DNA from: Mesostigma viride
Taxonomy: Eukaryota > Streptophyta > Mesostigmatophyceae > Mesostigmatales > Mesostigmataceae
Assembly (NCBI GenBank): GCA_009746045.1
Contig: RPFO01000231.1
Coordinates: 1,810,840 to 1,872,839 of the forward strand
Length of the DNA stretch: 62,000 nt
Direction: 5' to 3'
This document shows positions 44,400 through 55,774 of this stretch, piece by piece. Position 1 is the stretch's first letter. Each line of letters opens with the position of its first letter. The position numbers and the translations under genes are program-made. The notes under the pieces were generated by a model, which worked only from the letters and a program-made list of their open reading frames with translations, was not told the DNA's origin and made no database searches.

Positions 44400-46390
44400 C
44401 GGAAATCGTGCTAGGGGTGTACTACGTGAGCTCCTGGTGTGCAGGAGTGCTACACACCTGTCCACTATATGTGTCCTGTCCCTACGGACTGAGCAATCTG
44501 ATCTACGCTGATGACACGACGCTCGTGGAAACCCCGGAGTCCGCCCAACTCTGGCTAGATAGCTTGTCACTGGAAGCGCGGGCGGTGGCGGGGCTTATGA
44601 TCTGAGCAAGAAAACGGAGGTCATGGCCATCTGCTTCCCCGCTGGGACCACCCCCGGCACCCACCCTCCTCCTGCTGGACGGCAGCCCCGTCCCCCCGGT
44701 GACTTGCTTCAAGCTTCTTGGCATGCAGCTGGCTCCCCTCAGGAGGGGGGACATCCAGCCAAAACAGCACACTCCGTCGTGTGTCCGGCGCGGCACCTCC
44801 GGACGTGGAGCTAGCACCCAAAACGGGGAAAAATGTGTCCAGCGGCAGATCAATTTTGAGGCGACGGAGTACATACTCCTGTCGAAATTTTTAGGGCGGC
44901 GCGAAGGAAAAATTTCAGGATAACTCCTCCCGCCGGTCTGGCGCCTGGTTTTAGGAAAGGAGTGCGCTCTGGTGATCCCGCTAGCTCGGTCTGGCGTTTG
45001 ATTTTGAGTGCAGGAGTCCGCTTTGGCCCTGCTGTACTTACAACTTACGCTGAGAACTTACCAAGTATTGGTTTATTCTAGGAACTTAGACGTATCAGCT
45101 TTCAGGCAGGCGTCAGGTTGTTGTTGTTGATTTTGACACCAGACCTGGCGTCAGGCAATAGGCATCGAATTTCCGCCGGCTTGACGTCATTCTTGAGTTG
45201 CATACCACCATTGCACCAACAACCAGCCTGAAGCCGGAGCACTGCAGTACAAAATGTTTCATCATCATTGAACTGCTCCTACTATGCTAATATCATCGCT
45301 TACTAAGAGCTTCTTCTACTAAGAGACGCTACAAAAAGTGCCACGTGTCGTGCAAGCCACGTAGCACGTAGCACACTCCCAAAGTTGCCGTTTTCGATCC
45401 GGCGCAGCCTTTTGGCTGACAGAGCGCACTCAGCCATTTTTCACTTTGGCTGGCGCCGGGCGGCGCGGTAGGCCAAACCAGGGAGTACGCTCTTGTTCGA
45501 TTTTAGGGGGGGATGTCCCCCCTCCTCTCCATTCCACGGCCGACAACATTAACACCCGCATTGGCCAGGCCTGGGCGGCCCTCCGCCGCCTCGACAGGTT
45601 CTGGACATGTCGCTACCTGAGTGAGCGGTGCAAGCTCGGATTCTGTTCAAGGCCCTTGTCCTCAGCATCCTCCTTTACGGCTGCGAGGCGTGGACCCTGG
45701 ACCAGGTGCTGAGCAAGCAGCTTGACGGCGCAGTCACTCGAATGCTCCGTCACACCCTCGGCGTCCACTACCAGGAGCGGCGCACCCGGGCCGAGCTTTA
45801 CTGCGAGCTCCCTCTTGTCACCCATACCATCCGACACCGCCGTCTCCTCTTTGCCAGCCATCTTGCCCGCACAGACCAGGTGAATACCGATGTGGGCCCT
45901 GAGGGCGGGCTTAGGACTGGCCAACCAGGTAGACACCTCCTCCTATGGCAGGGTCCCTTTGTCCCGTCGCAACCCACTAGCTGGCAAACTTGCGCGCGCC
46001 CCGCACCGACGCGGCGCGACCCGGACCTATGTGACACCATTGCTTGATGAGGCAGGGCTTCTTGGATTATCTGTACTCCGCGCTCACATGATAGACAAGG
46101 AGAAATGGGCTGCCGTCTGCAATAAGCATCTAGTTCCTGTGGGGCATGCTCCTGTTTTCTCCCCACGGGCCCCGCGGCCCATTGGTAGAATGCAGGGTAG
46201 AAGTCCGCAGGTCAGAGGTTATTGCCCCTGAGGATAGCCGCTACAATACCGCCTCGTCTGCCATTACAGTAGAGGACAGCTCGGATGAGGATTATATCCC
46301 CCTCTAGTGACTATATGGTTGGGGCATGATACAGACGATATTTGTAACTTTCGTGCAATTTTTTTTCGAATGAGATTAGCATAGTACTCC
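44400..46390 (+). mobile_element. LINE2 family, plus-strand copy with internal interruption
   Basis: The plus strand reads LSNLIYADDTTLVETPESAQ (RT catalytic YADD box) at 44480-44560, then KTEVMAICFPAGTTPG and LLGMQLAPLRRGDIQP in shifted frames. A segment of about 750 bp (44760-45505) of unknown origin intervenes. Then come TADNINTRIGQAWAALRRLD, ILLYGCEAWTLDQVLSKQLD and HTIRHRRLLFASHLARTDQV, and a C-terminal VEDSSDED-like segment near 46270. Frameshifted, inactive. Confidence 0.7.
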
Positions 46391-46514
46391 GTGGCATGCC
46401 CAGCACATGACACGCAAGTACTTACTTACTATGAGTGCTTTGGAGAGATATATGTATTTCAACGCACTGGCCGGAGGTAGTACAAGTCCTTCAGTCATTC
46501 AAGACGTGCACACT

Positions 46515-46519
46515 TTACA
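46515..46519 (-). terminator. TGTAA poly(A)-type signal after the helicase gene
   Basis: TGTAA on the minus strand, 87 bases after the helicase stop codon, is the usual green-algal polyadenylation signal and is at a plausible distance. Confidence 0.5.
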
Positions 46520-46605
46520 CCCAGAGAAAAGCCATGCAGCCAATTGCCTGCACGTTATATGGAACGCACACACATGTAGCGCCGTGTTATTTTGTATCTG
46601 GTTCT

Positions 46606-47040
46606 TCACTCCATGGTCCTCCACTCCGGGTCATCGCAATTGAGAATCTCTTCAGCGTTGTTCAGGCTGAGGGCCGCGAGCTGATCTGCCACCTCGCCCG
46701 CATCGGTGCCATCCCCTGCACCATCACCGTCGTTGCCATCATCGGACGAGTTCCCCGCCAGATCATCCAGCCCGAAGTCCACGTCACCCGTATACCCACC
46801 GTGCCCCAGCACGTATGTGAGAAATTCGTGCCAGCTGGGATCCAGTGCCAGCACGTGGGGGTTGCCGACCACCACCAGCAGCGCCTGCGCGCGCGTGATG
46901 GCCACGTTGAAGCGCTTGGGGCTGTTCACGAAACCAAGGTCGTACTTGGCGTCGAGCTCCAGATGCTCCGCGTTGGAGCGCACCGTCGAGATGATGATGA
47001 CCTTGCGCTCCTGCCCCTGCAGCTCCTCCACGGAGCCGAC
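46606..47040 (-). CDS. SDE3-like: Helicase exon 5 (motifs V-VI, C-terminus)
   Basis: Begins [19 protein letters not shown] and includes [19 protein letters not shown], then a Gly/Asp-rich tail. The acceptor is GCACAG at 47041-47046. Confidence 0.9.
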   Translation of the reverse strand, partial: VGSVEELQGQERKVIIISTVRSNAEHLELDAKYDLGFVNSPKRFNVAITRAQALLVVVGNPHVLALDPSWHEFLTYVLGHGGYTGDVDFGLDDLAGNSSDDGNDGDGAGDGTDAGEVADQLAALSLNNAEEILNCDDPEWRTME

Positions 47041-50000
47041 CTGTGCGAGGGTGAGGCAGGGGATTACGGCACATGCATGTCAGGGCCACACGCGCCGCAT
47101 GGGCCCATTTGAAAAGGTGATATCGTACGCAGTTAGCCAGCCAGTGTGGGCAGCTGACAGCGGCCTGCACACATTGGTACAGGCACCTGCACATGTGCTG
47201 GTGCAACTCTTCCATCCTTCACGCGCCAGAGTGCCGAGACAGCAAAAAGCGTCGAGAGCTGTGTCAAGATTGAGAGCAAGCAGGAGCTAATGCACACATA
47301 TATCGTGCAAGGAACGATAGCAATCTCTGGTGGGTAATCCTGAATGCTGTCGTGGGCTGGTGTAGGAAAGGGAAGAACTAGGTGGGTTGGTTGGTGGTGT
47401 CCTCTTGCGTGGGTGGCGAGGTGAGGGTTGGCCAGTGGGGTGTGGTGGCATAGTAGGGTGCTTAAGGGTGGGGCGGAGTGGAATAAAATGCCAAGATCCA
47501 TCAAGTGGATACAGAAGCCTAGCACTCCTGGAATTCCGGTATGATGTGTACAAAGCAGCACAGAAGCTTGTACGAGTGCTTGTGTTTTGGGACAGGGCCC
47601 TTCTTGCGGAAAGAGACCGCTGAAGGGGTGACGCAGAGCCCACCTTGATGCCGTCGAGTCCCTTGCCGGCGAGCAGCCTGCGGATTTTTTGCACCTGCTT
47701 GCGGTAGGGCGTGATGACGGCAATGTCCTTTGTGGCCAGCTTGATGCGCCGGTGGCCCATCAGCGACGCGGTGTACTTGTGCACGGCGCTGATCTCGTCC
47801 ACGTTGAACCACGATGGGCTGTTGCCCTCGCGCTCGCAGCGACCGTTCACGCCATGGAACACGATGGGGAAATCCTTATTGGGCAGCCCCTCCCAGCCGC
47901 ACAACGACTCGCGGAGCATGACGTTGGCGCACGCCACCAGTCGACCAGCATAAAAGAGCCGTGACGGCAATTCCAGGATGGCCGGGTGCGAGCGGTAGTT
48001 CTGCACCAGCATGGTCATGTGGGATCCGGAAAGGCCCCGGCCCGCATCCTCGGCCGCCCACAGGGGTGAGTCCACGTCCGGCATGAGCCGTTCAAGCATC
48101 GACATCTCGAGCCCCTGGGCCTTGGCCAGGGGGCTGCGGATGGCCGGGCCCAGCTGGCGGGGGTCGCCCGCGAGGACCAGCAACCCGGAGCGGGCGGCAG
48201 CAGTGGGATGGGATAACGCGCCAGGGCCTGCGTGGTAGGGGTCGCTGGGGATGGCCCGGCGCAGCGCGCAGGTGATGGGTATGAGCGCCTCCGGCTCCAT
48301 ACCGTGGCCCACCTCGTCGATGAACACGTGGGAGAAGAGGCCGGGGGCGGACGCGCCGGCCATGTGGATCTGCGCGCACGAGGAGCAGGTGGCTACCACC
48401 ATCCGCACCCGCAGGATGTCCTCTTTACTGGGAACCTCAAACGCGCCTGCGGTGTCATTATAGAGCCGCTCGCAAAAGGGGAGGATGGCGTCTGGCACGT
48501 CCTCCTTGGGCCGCTGACGGGCATTGATTCGCAGCGCGTCCAGTGGGGTCACCCCCCCTTCCTTGAGCTTCTCCAGGAGCAGGTCGCAGGCGCTGTTGGA
48601 AGGGGTGCAGACAAGGATGCGGTCGCCGGCGCGCCCCTGGGACTTGGCGCGCCTCAGGACCTGCTGCAGGGCCTCCACGACCACCGTTGTCTGTTGAGTG
48701 TTTAAGGGCAGGCATGTGTGGGAGGTTTGCGAGACGGCGATGGCATGTGTGAGTCAAGCTCTGCCTGCATCAGCGCAACGCACAAAGAGATCCCAATATC
48801 CTCATTTCGGAGCATGCCAACATTGATGTTGGCAGGAGAGAAATATAATCTGCGATAAAGCTTGCGGAGACACCATTCTATTTGGGGAGATGCCATCAAA
48901 TAAATTGACACAAACTTGACATTACCCTTCCCCCTCTTTTTAACCTATTGTAACGAACCAGTACCAAGCCATTTCCAGATAAATAGGTGTACGTTTATTC
49001 CAAATATAACCAACAGTTAATCCCTGCCTTGTACCAGTACCAAGCCATTACTATACACACCTCCCAGTACCAGCCATTATTCATCAGACACTGCAGGCTT
49101 GGAACAGCCCCAGCCCATCATCTGGCACATGCCCCAATGTTTTTTGAAGCCTAAACTGGATACGTAACCCTTAACACAGCATAACAGTGATGTGCGGTTC
49201 TGCAGTACATTAATGCCATAAATAGGAATAATGCTATGAACAGTGATGGATACAAACCATGTATACAGATATGCTCTGCTCAACCTCCTACCTTGCCAGT
49301 CCCTGGTGGCCCGAATATGACGAACGCGGCGGGGTGGTTGTGGTGGTCTGCATTTGTGGCGTCATCCAGCATCACTATCTTGCGCACGGCCTGCTGCTGC
49401 TCCTTGTTCAGCTTGCGATTCCACCAAGAGGGCTCACGACCTGTCCCAGCACACGGCACATCCCCGAAACCAGGCATCTGCGAGGATGGCCGGTGGCCCT
49501 TGCTTGGCTTGAAGAGCAGGCTGGGGCTCAACTGCGGCGCCATCTGCACCGCCTGGTGCATGCGTTGCAGGGTGGTCCGGTTGAACGTGAAGCGCACGTG
49601 GTATTTCTTGCCTTGGACCCAGCGGGCGTGGAACGACTGGTGGAAGCCGAGCAGCACGTCCTCGGACCCCACGCTGTGCACATAGCCCTGTGGGCATCAT
49701 AAGATAAATGCATGCGGCCAAGCTAAATGAGATGAAAGCAAGCGTCCGAGCCAAATTGAAAACATTGGCATGCCGCCGCCGCCGCCGCAGCAGCAGCAGC
49801 AACGACAGGAGCAGCAGGAGCGGCAGCAGGAGCAGGCAGCGGCACAACAACAATAACAGCAGCCGCCGCCGTGCCCCCCTCCCCCCTTCCCCGACCCCCA
49901 CCCACCCAACATCCTTTACCCCACCCTTTAACCCCACCCCACCCCACCCAACCCCACCCCACCCCACCCAACCCCACCCCACCCCACCCCACCCCACCCC

Positions 50001-53000
50001 ACCCCACCCCACCCCACCCCACCCCACCCCACCCCACCCCACCCCACCCCACCCCACCCCACCCCACCCCACCCCACCCCACCCCACCCCACCCCACCCC
50101 ACCCCACCCCACCCCACCTGGGCTGGCCAAGTTGTTGTTGTTGTTGTTGCCCACGCCGCACATGGGCAGCAGAGATTTGGACAGAGATAGGAAACGGCCG
50201 AGGGCCAGAACACTGAACAGCATGCCACCACAAACAAACAAAGAAACAGAGGTACTCAGCGGAGACATGTACGGTTGCATGTACGGATACACCCGCGTTG
50301 TAACACAGCTTGGAGCTGGCCAAGTACAAACCCCCACGTTTTTTCCCCCAGGTTTGTTGTAGCTGTTGTTGTTACCCACGCCGCACATGTGAACCCAACA
50401 CGACAACACGGCCCCCAACCAGACCCGTGCCCCCCCCTCCCCCAACATGCAGGAAACTAGGCATGGCCACTCGCCGCGCCGGCACTTAGTAGGGCCAGCC
50501 GGCGTGCGGATCCGCGCCGTACACGTCAAAGTGCCGCCGGATCCGTGCGGATGCGCGCCTGAAATCCGGCGGATCCGGCTGTAAGCAAAGGAAGGTGCTA
50601 TCCCATTCCTGTCCGCTCCGCTCCGCGGCCCCCCCACGGCCCCCCCCCTCTTCCGACGCCCTTTCACCCCGGCCCCCCACACAATAGCAACAACAAGAAA
50701 AAGCCGCGATCACACACATCCTGCGCAGGGACCATCCGCTTATCCCACCAAATATTCGCACCAGTTGAGACCACCACGCGGGAAGGCATGGCCGCTCAGC
50801 ATGGGGAGCCCCGCAGGCACCGAGCCAGACACTGGGAGAAGAGGGTGTGTGGCTGTTGGCTGTGGTATCCCACGTTCTGGCCCCCATCCCTTGAAAATGC
50901 ACCGCTTACAAGCGAGCATGCACCCGCGGCGTGACACGACACAAACGCAAAACGTCCTGCCGTAACCACTCGCCAGTCGCACTGCACTTGCTCGTCGTAC
51001 ACAAGAGGTGCTGACGTCGTCGCAGGTATTTGCCCCTGGGGCTTGGATCCCAGGGCAGGGCTTCGCCGACTCTCCGCATGCCGAGCTCATCTCCACAAAT
51101 GCTTGGTGAGGCGCTGCTCCAAATAGGGTGGGAATGAGCCGCCCTGCCGGTCAGAGAACCTATGCAAACTGGTTAACAAATTGTAGATGGTTCAGAACCA
51201 ATTGGTTGAGCGCCCGCCGACCTACTCAAATGCTGCCATGTGGCAGACCCAGTCAGCCCACTCAAGCTACATAGGTGAGCTTTCTCATACAGAGTGAGCA
51301 AGTTTTTCTTTTGCCTCCCAACCCACCCACCATGGCAAAAGACAGTGCAGGGGCATAGCTGATGTGTGCCAGCACTGCACGTTTGTATGAGCGCTGCCTT
51401 TATCACACGGATGGCCCTCTAGACATATGATAGATCAGGTGTGTGTTATCCACAAAACTAAGCTTGCACAACATTGTAATAAATTTGATGTCTTGTGCTG
51501 ATGCGTTTCAAAGCAAAGAAGGGCAGTCATGGATGGTAATAGTGTACCCAGGGTCGCCGGTACTCACTTATGTTTCACCTAGCTGCCTGCCTGAGCACCT
51601 AATTGCCCACCCACCCATGAGCTGCATAATAGGTGCTCAATACAATACGCGTCCTCTCCTCATTGCTTGAACACCCTCCTTGACCACATCAGTGTCTCGA
51701 GGCGGTACCTTGTACAGTAGGTGGAGCACTCAGGCCACGCTATTTATAAAGACCACTACTAATAATGCGGTACCTTGTAGGTGGAGCGCTCGGGCCCCTA
51801 ATAATAAAGATTACTATTAATAAAGCGGTACCTTGTAGGTGGAGCGCTCGGGCCCCTCTATTAATAAATACCATTACTAATAAAGCAGTACCCTGTAGGT
51901 GAAGCGCTCGGGCCCCGCCGCCTCCTGCACGATGATCGCGTCCCCTCGCACGACGGATGGCCGCTTCTCCGCCAGGCCGAGAACGCTGAGTAGGAGCTTG
52001 TTCCCGGATGCCTTCATCTCAACGCCCTCCAAGTCGTAATTCTTGATGTCCACCTGGACGGGCCCCGGCCGTGTGCGCACAATAATAATCCACCAGGAAC
52101 CAGAGAGAAAGAGAGTAAGAAAGGACGGGGGGACCGACCGAACGGTCTGCACATTAACTCATATAAGTAGCACGAAAAATAAATACAACTATCTATAGAG
52201 CATATTATATAATCCTACGACCTTCCTTCTCCCCCGGGCGCGGCCCATGCCTGCACGATATGGGGCGCCTTAATAATTAATTTCCATGATAAGTTTCCAT
52301 AATTAATTCATCTGTAGTTTAGCACATCTATCTGCGCGCTTATGGACACCTGGCATGCACCTGGCCGCGTCACCCAACCATCACCTGAAAATTCGTCTAG
52401 ATTGATGCTAGCGGCAACTTGCTGCTAATGAAGGCAACGACAGCCCACATCCGTAGTGTCCAAACCAGACACAGTGACGACTTGGTATAAGACGTGCTAC
52501 AGTGACCACTTGCTGCGATTGGAGATGCTACAGTGACCACTTGCTGCGATTAGAGATGCTACAGTGACCACTTGCTGCGATTAGAGATGCTACAGTGACC
52601 ACTTGCTGCAATTAGAGATGCTACAGTGACCACTTGCTATGATTAGACATTATGGGCAGATGTTTCTTCCACAGTCATGATCAAGATGTGGTGGTCGACA
52701 CAGACACTGCTTGTAAAGCTAAACTAGCCGAGGCATTGTGACCAGACACCATAGCCAGATACTGCAACCAGACAAAGGATACCAATCATAGCCGCAGGTA
52801 TGGAGGTCCCATACTCCCATAACATTCTAACAAACACGCAAGGCACGCATTTGCGAAACGAAGCGCAAGCAGCGGGCTGAAAATTCGCATCCAGCGCACC
52901 TAACAACTCCCCCTAACCAAATCAAAGTGCACGGACATGGCAACCCTAGGGTGACTCCATCTGACATGCCTAGCATGCACCCACCCCACCAATCAACCAT

Positions 53001-54497
53001 CTGAGATGCATCAGGACAAGTGGCCAAGTGTCACGCACCCAGGAAACAGGTGCCCGTTGCTAGGCATGGCTACGTGTGGGGGTTGCCATCAGGTTTTCTT
53101 GCCAAAGCAGCGGCTTTCCTTCCCATCCTTGGCAGTTGTTGGCGGCTCGCATCCAACCACTCTTCCGCCCCCTTCCCCCAACGCACGCAGTACTGCCTTC
53201 AACTGTCACACACATCGCACGCGCGCGCACAACAAGTTATCCCACCTGCCCCTCCCTTAGACACCAATCCTGGCCCCACCTGCACGAAACGCCACTATCC
53301 TCGCCCCACATTCCGCAAAACGCCTCCCACCTCCATCTGCATCTCTTCAAGATGCAGCAGCAGCGTCATCCGCTTTGGGTACGTCGCGGCCGTCAGCTGC
53401 ATTCCCTTCAATTGCTCTTCTGCCTTGCCGGATGCCAGCAGTGACCGGAGATTGCCCGGGATTCTCACTTGCGGCAGCGGGGGCCCCTTTGAGGGGCTCT
53501 CTGCCGTCTGACCCATCTTGGGCCGCCCTCCTTCTATGGGTTTGCCCCTCCCAAAGTCACGGTACACCCGTTCCTTCCTCTGGTACGGCGCCGTCGGGCC
53601 CGTGAGACGGGTGATGTCGTCGTTGGCGTCGATGGCCAGGTGTCGCCCAACCGTGAAGCCGTGGAACTCGCAGAGGACCACGGCGCGCAGCGAGCCCGGC
53701 GCCTCCAGCAGGCACACGACCGTGAACGAGAACGCGCCGCCCGGCGGGATGAGCGCTGGCGTGCCAGGTCCGACGCCCTCGCACCCTCGGAAGGTCACCG
53801 ACGCGCCCCTGATAGGACGCTGTAGGCGCACGCACGAGAGAGCGCGGGTCGTCTTCCCCCGGTTCATGATGCAGACATCCTCCAAGAGCCGGTCGCCCAC
53901 GCTGGCCTCGCGTGGGCTGGCGTTGTAGTTGACAGCATCGCCACCGTTGGCAGTGCCGGCATGCGTGCCATTGGCTACACCGGCCCCACTGAGGGTAAGG
54001 GGAAAGAGACGCACCGGGCGCACCTCGAGCCCACCTTTGTCCTTGAGCAGCTGTGCGCGCCGGCTGGCCCTGCGTTTGCATGACTTGGGAGCACCTTCAT
54101 GCTGCTGGGCCCCAGCGGCCGTATCCGGCTGCCGTGACGTCGCCTGTTCAGGCTGCCGCTGCGGGGGCTCCTGTTTAGGCTGCCCCTTTGCCGCTTGGCG
54201 TGTCTCACCCAGGGCCGCATGGACAGCCCGGGGGACCCAATGCAGGTCCTTGGAGTTGCGAAGGTGGACCACCTTGCGGTGCCGCGCCAGGGAGTATAGG
54301 CACAGGCTCCACCGGCACCAGGGTCTGCCTGACGGCGCGGCGGGGCGGGCCCGCTTGAACCGCTCAAAGGTCGCCTGCAGCTCGTCCCGCAGCTTGGGTA
54401 GGTTCGCCGGGTCCCCGCCGCATGCCTGGACCGCGTACGCCAGAAATTGGGTGCACGTTTCCCTGACCTCGTGCGGATGATGACTCAGGGGTGCCAT
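46606..54497 (-). CDS. SDE3-like: MOV10/SDE3-family superfamily-1 RNA helicase (five exons)
   Basis: CDS complement(join(46606..47040, 47644..48690, 49292..49687, 51892..52053, 53331..54497)), 1068 residues; all introns are GT-AG and phase 0. Family length is about 1000. Order: N-terminal region with beta-rich segments (1-389), [21 protein letters not shown] typical of MOV10/SDE3, [14 protein letters not shown], Walker A GPPGTGK (569-575), DEVGH (700-704; DEAGH is usual), GDPRQLGP (750), QNYRSHP (805), [14 protein letters not shown] (933), FNVAITRAQ (968). The family unwinds RNA 5' to 3' and works in RNA silencing and retroelement control; that role is carried over from relatives. All motor motifs are intact. 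The acidic C-terminus ends [10 protein letters not shown]. Confidence 0.9.
47041..47643 (-). other. Helicase intron 4
   Basis: 603 bp with GTGGGC donor and CACAG acceptor. No feature other than G/A-rich sequence. The open frames over it are read-through. Confidence 0.6.
47644..48690 (-). CDS. SDE3-like: Helicase exon 4 (motifs Ia-IV)
   Basis: Begins [16 protein letters not shown] right after the Walker A Lys of exon 3. It includes [67 protein letters not shown] and [18 protein letters not shown]. Confidence 0.92.
48957..49085. repeat. Short repeats GTACCAGTACCAAGCCATT in helicase intron 3
   Basis: CCAGTACCAAGCCATT occurs at about 48958 and 49035, with a shortened CCAGTACCAGCCATT at about 49064. 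The rest of intron 48691-49291 is unremarkable. Confidence 0.6.
49292..49687 (-). CDS. SDE3-like: Helicase exon 3 (to Walker A)
   Basis: [67 protein letters not shown]. The intron falls directly after the Walker A Lys, between GK and TT. Confidence 0.92.
49775..50470. repeat. Simple-repeat block of helicase intron 2, including (CCCCA)n
   Basis: GCC/AGC trinucleotide-rich stretch (49775-49870), then about 40 copies of CCCCA (49920-50118). On the sense (minus) strand this is (TGGGG)n, with a G run in every unit. TTGTTGTTG...CCCACGCCGCACATG recurs at about 50130 and 50355. The intron runs 49688-51891. 50470-51700 holds no recognisable gene. Confidence 0.9.
51705..51890 (-). repeat. Three decayed copies of the helicase exon 2 donor edge
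   Basis: On the plus strand, GGTACCTTGTAGGTGGAGCG or a close variant occurs at about 51707, 51769 and 51831 at a 61-62-bp period, each followed by CTCGGGCCC or CTCAGGCCA. The functional exon end at 51892 reads GTACCCTGTAGGTGAAGCGC. Each copy keeps a donor-like GTACC on the minus strand. Confidence 0.85.
51892..52053 (-). CDS. SDE3-like: Helicase exon 2
   Basis: [41 protein letters not shown]. It is 162 bp, phase 0 on both sides, with CCAG acceptor and GTACTG donor. It joins exon 1 and exon 3 with MOV10 spacing. Confidence 0.88.
52494..52650. repeat. 31-bp minisatellite in helicase intron 1
   Basis: Five copies of a unit containing TGCTACAGTGACCACTTGCT and GCGATTAGAGA, the last two diverged. 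The rest of intron 52054-53330 holds no gene. Confidence 0.88.
53331..54497 (-). CDS. SDE3-like: Helicase exon 1 (N-terminal region)
   Basis: 389 residues from [17 protein letters not shown] to HLEEMQME. It contains a Cys/Arg-rich start, a Gln/Arg/Lys-rich low-complexity stretch ([19 protein letters not shown]), a beta-rich segment ([37 protein letters not shown]) as in MOV10 N-termini, and [14 protein letters not shown]. The start is the first Met of the frame; an upstream exon cannot be excluded. Confidence 0.82.
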
Positions 54498-55774
54498 GCT
54501 GTCCTTGTGGGGCGCGCTAGCCGCCGCTGCCGCCGCCGCACAACTGGCCGGTGCTGTCTGCGGACGCTGGCCGCTCTATGTCAACGGGGATCTGGGGGGG
54601 CGTGTGTGAGGAGTAGGGTAAGGTCTTGGGGTGCCGGGGTTGTGGAAAGACGCAGGAAGGGGATGAGTGAGGGGACCCCAGGGGAGAAGGCGGGGGGGGG
54701 AGAACGGGGCCAAAGAGTTGGACGCAGCATGGAGTGTGCACAGGATCAATGGTGCGGTTTGATACTAGCTGCGTGCATTATAGTTGTGCCAATAAATTAT
54801 CCTTGTGCGAATGTTCGTCAGCCTTGGCTTGGTGAGATCATGAGAGTATACGTACACCATTCACTGCCTTAGGAAGGCAGAATAGACCAGCAGCTTTCAA
54901 TGAATTTCAGGCCTGCAAGTCACAGTAGGTCTAGGACGGCGACAATTAAGCAGCTAGGTGATGGTATACTAAAACCTGTTTGCGCATCATGCTGATCAGC
55001 TGGCGCAAAATAAATAGGCGAGCGAGTTTGGATGACTGCATGCCCTAAAAAGTGCACAACTACACATGTGTATAAGCTAATTATGTATGAACACCAGGTC
55101 CCCAGCAGCATGCATGCACTGAGAACTAGAGCACGCGCATTCACTGTAAACGACGCCATCATGGCCCCACCATGTCTCCGCTGGCAGCGCGAACAGGCTA
55201 TATTGTTAGGCGTTAGCATTTTGCTGGTCCAGCGTCCACCAAGTTTGAACCCAGAAATATTTAGGTGTCCGCGGCATCCCCAATACGCAAATTGTGCCTT
55301 CCTTCAACCACGATATCTTATTACTACAATGTGTGCTCTTTTCATAATGGTAATAATCACCTCAGTTCGTTACCGACGTTTGCAGCCACCTGCCTTGGAC
55401 TTGCGCATGCGCATGCCTGCTGTTACGTACGTTCGGTATCATGACGACGGTCCCCATTAATGCCTAAGAACACACAAACTTGGTCCCCAGAACGCGGACT
55501 ACAAGGTCTAGTGGATGAAATTATCGGACAGCCACGGGAAGTTTCATGCGACCATGGCTGACCGGTCTGACCTGTATATCCGGCTGTTTCCAGGACCACA
55601 AATCTGGCCACCAGGATGCCAACAAAGAATTTGTGATCCGAGGGCCATGGGGAGTTCTCGTCGACGCTTTACAGTAGTAGGTATTTAAGACGGAGGTGTA
55701 CTCACGCAGGTGTGCCGTCCAGCACAAACACCACGTTGCCCGCGACTCACGGTAATGGTGTTAAGCCTCCCACG
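54498..55774. other. Intergenic, no gene seen
   Basis: Upstream flank of the helicase gene, presumably including its promoter; G-rich near 54640-54700. Open frames such as 55032-55460 show no domain or coding character. Confidence 0.45.

Noticed and set aside
49434-50682. Gly/Val/Trp- and Pro/Thr/His-repeat proteins, and a telomere-like array
   Set aside because: Frames over (CCCCA)n. The unit is not a known algal telomere repeat (TTTAGGG or TTTTAGGG), and the tract lies inside an intron.
52494-52650. CRISPR-like array
   Set aside because: Five contiguous 31-bp units without spacers, in a eukaryotic intron: a minisatellite.
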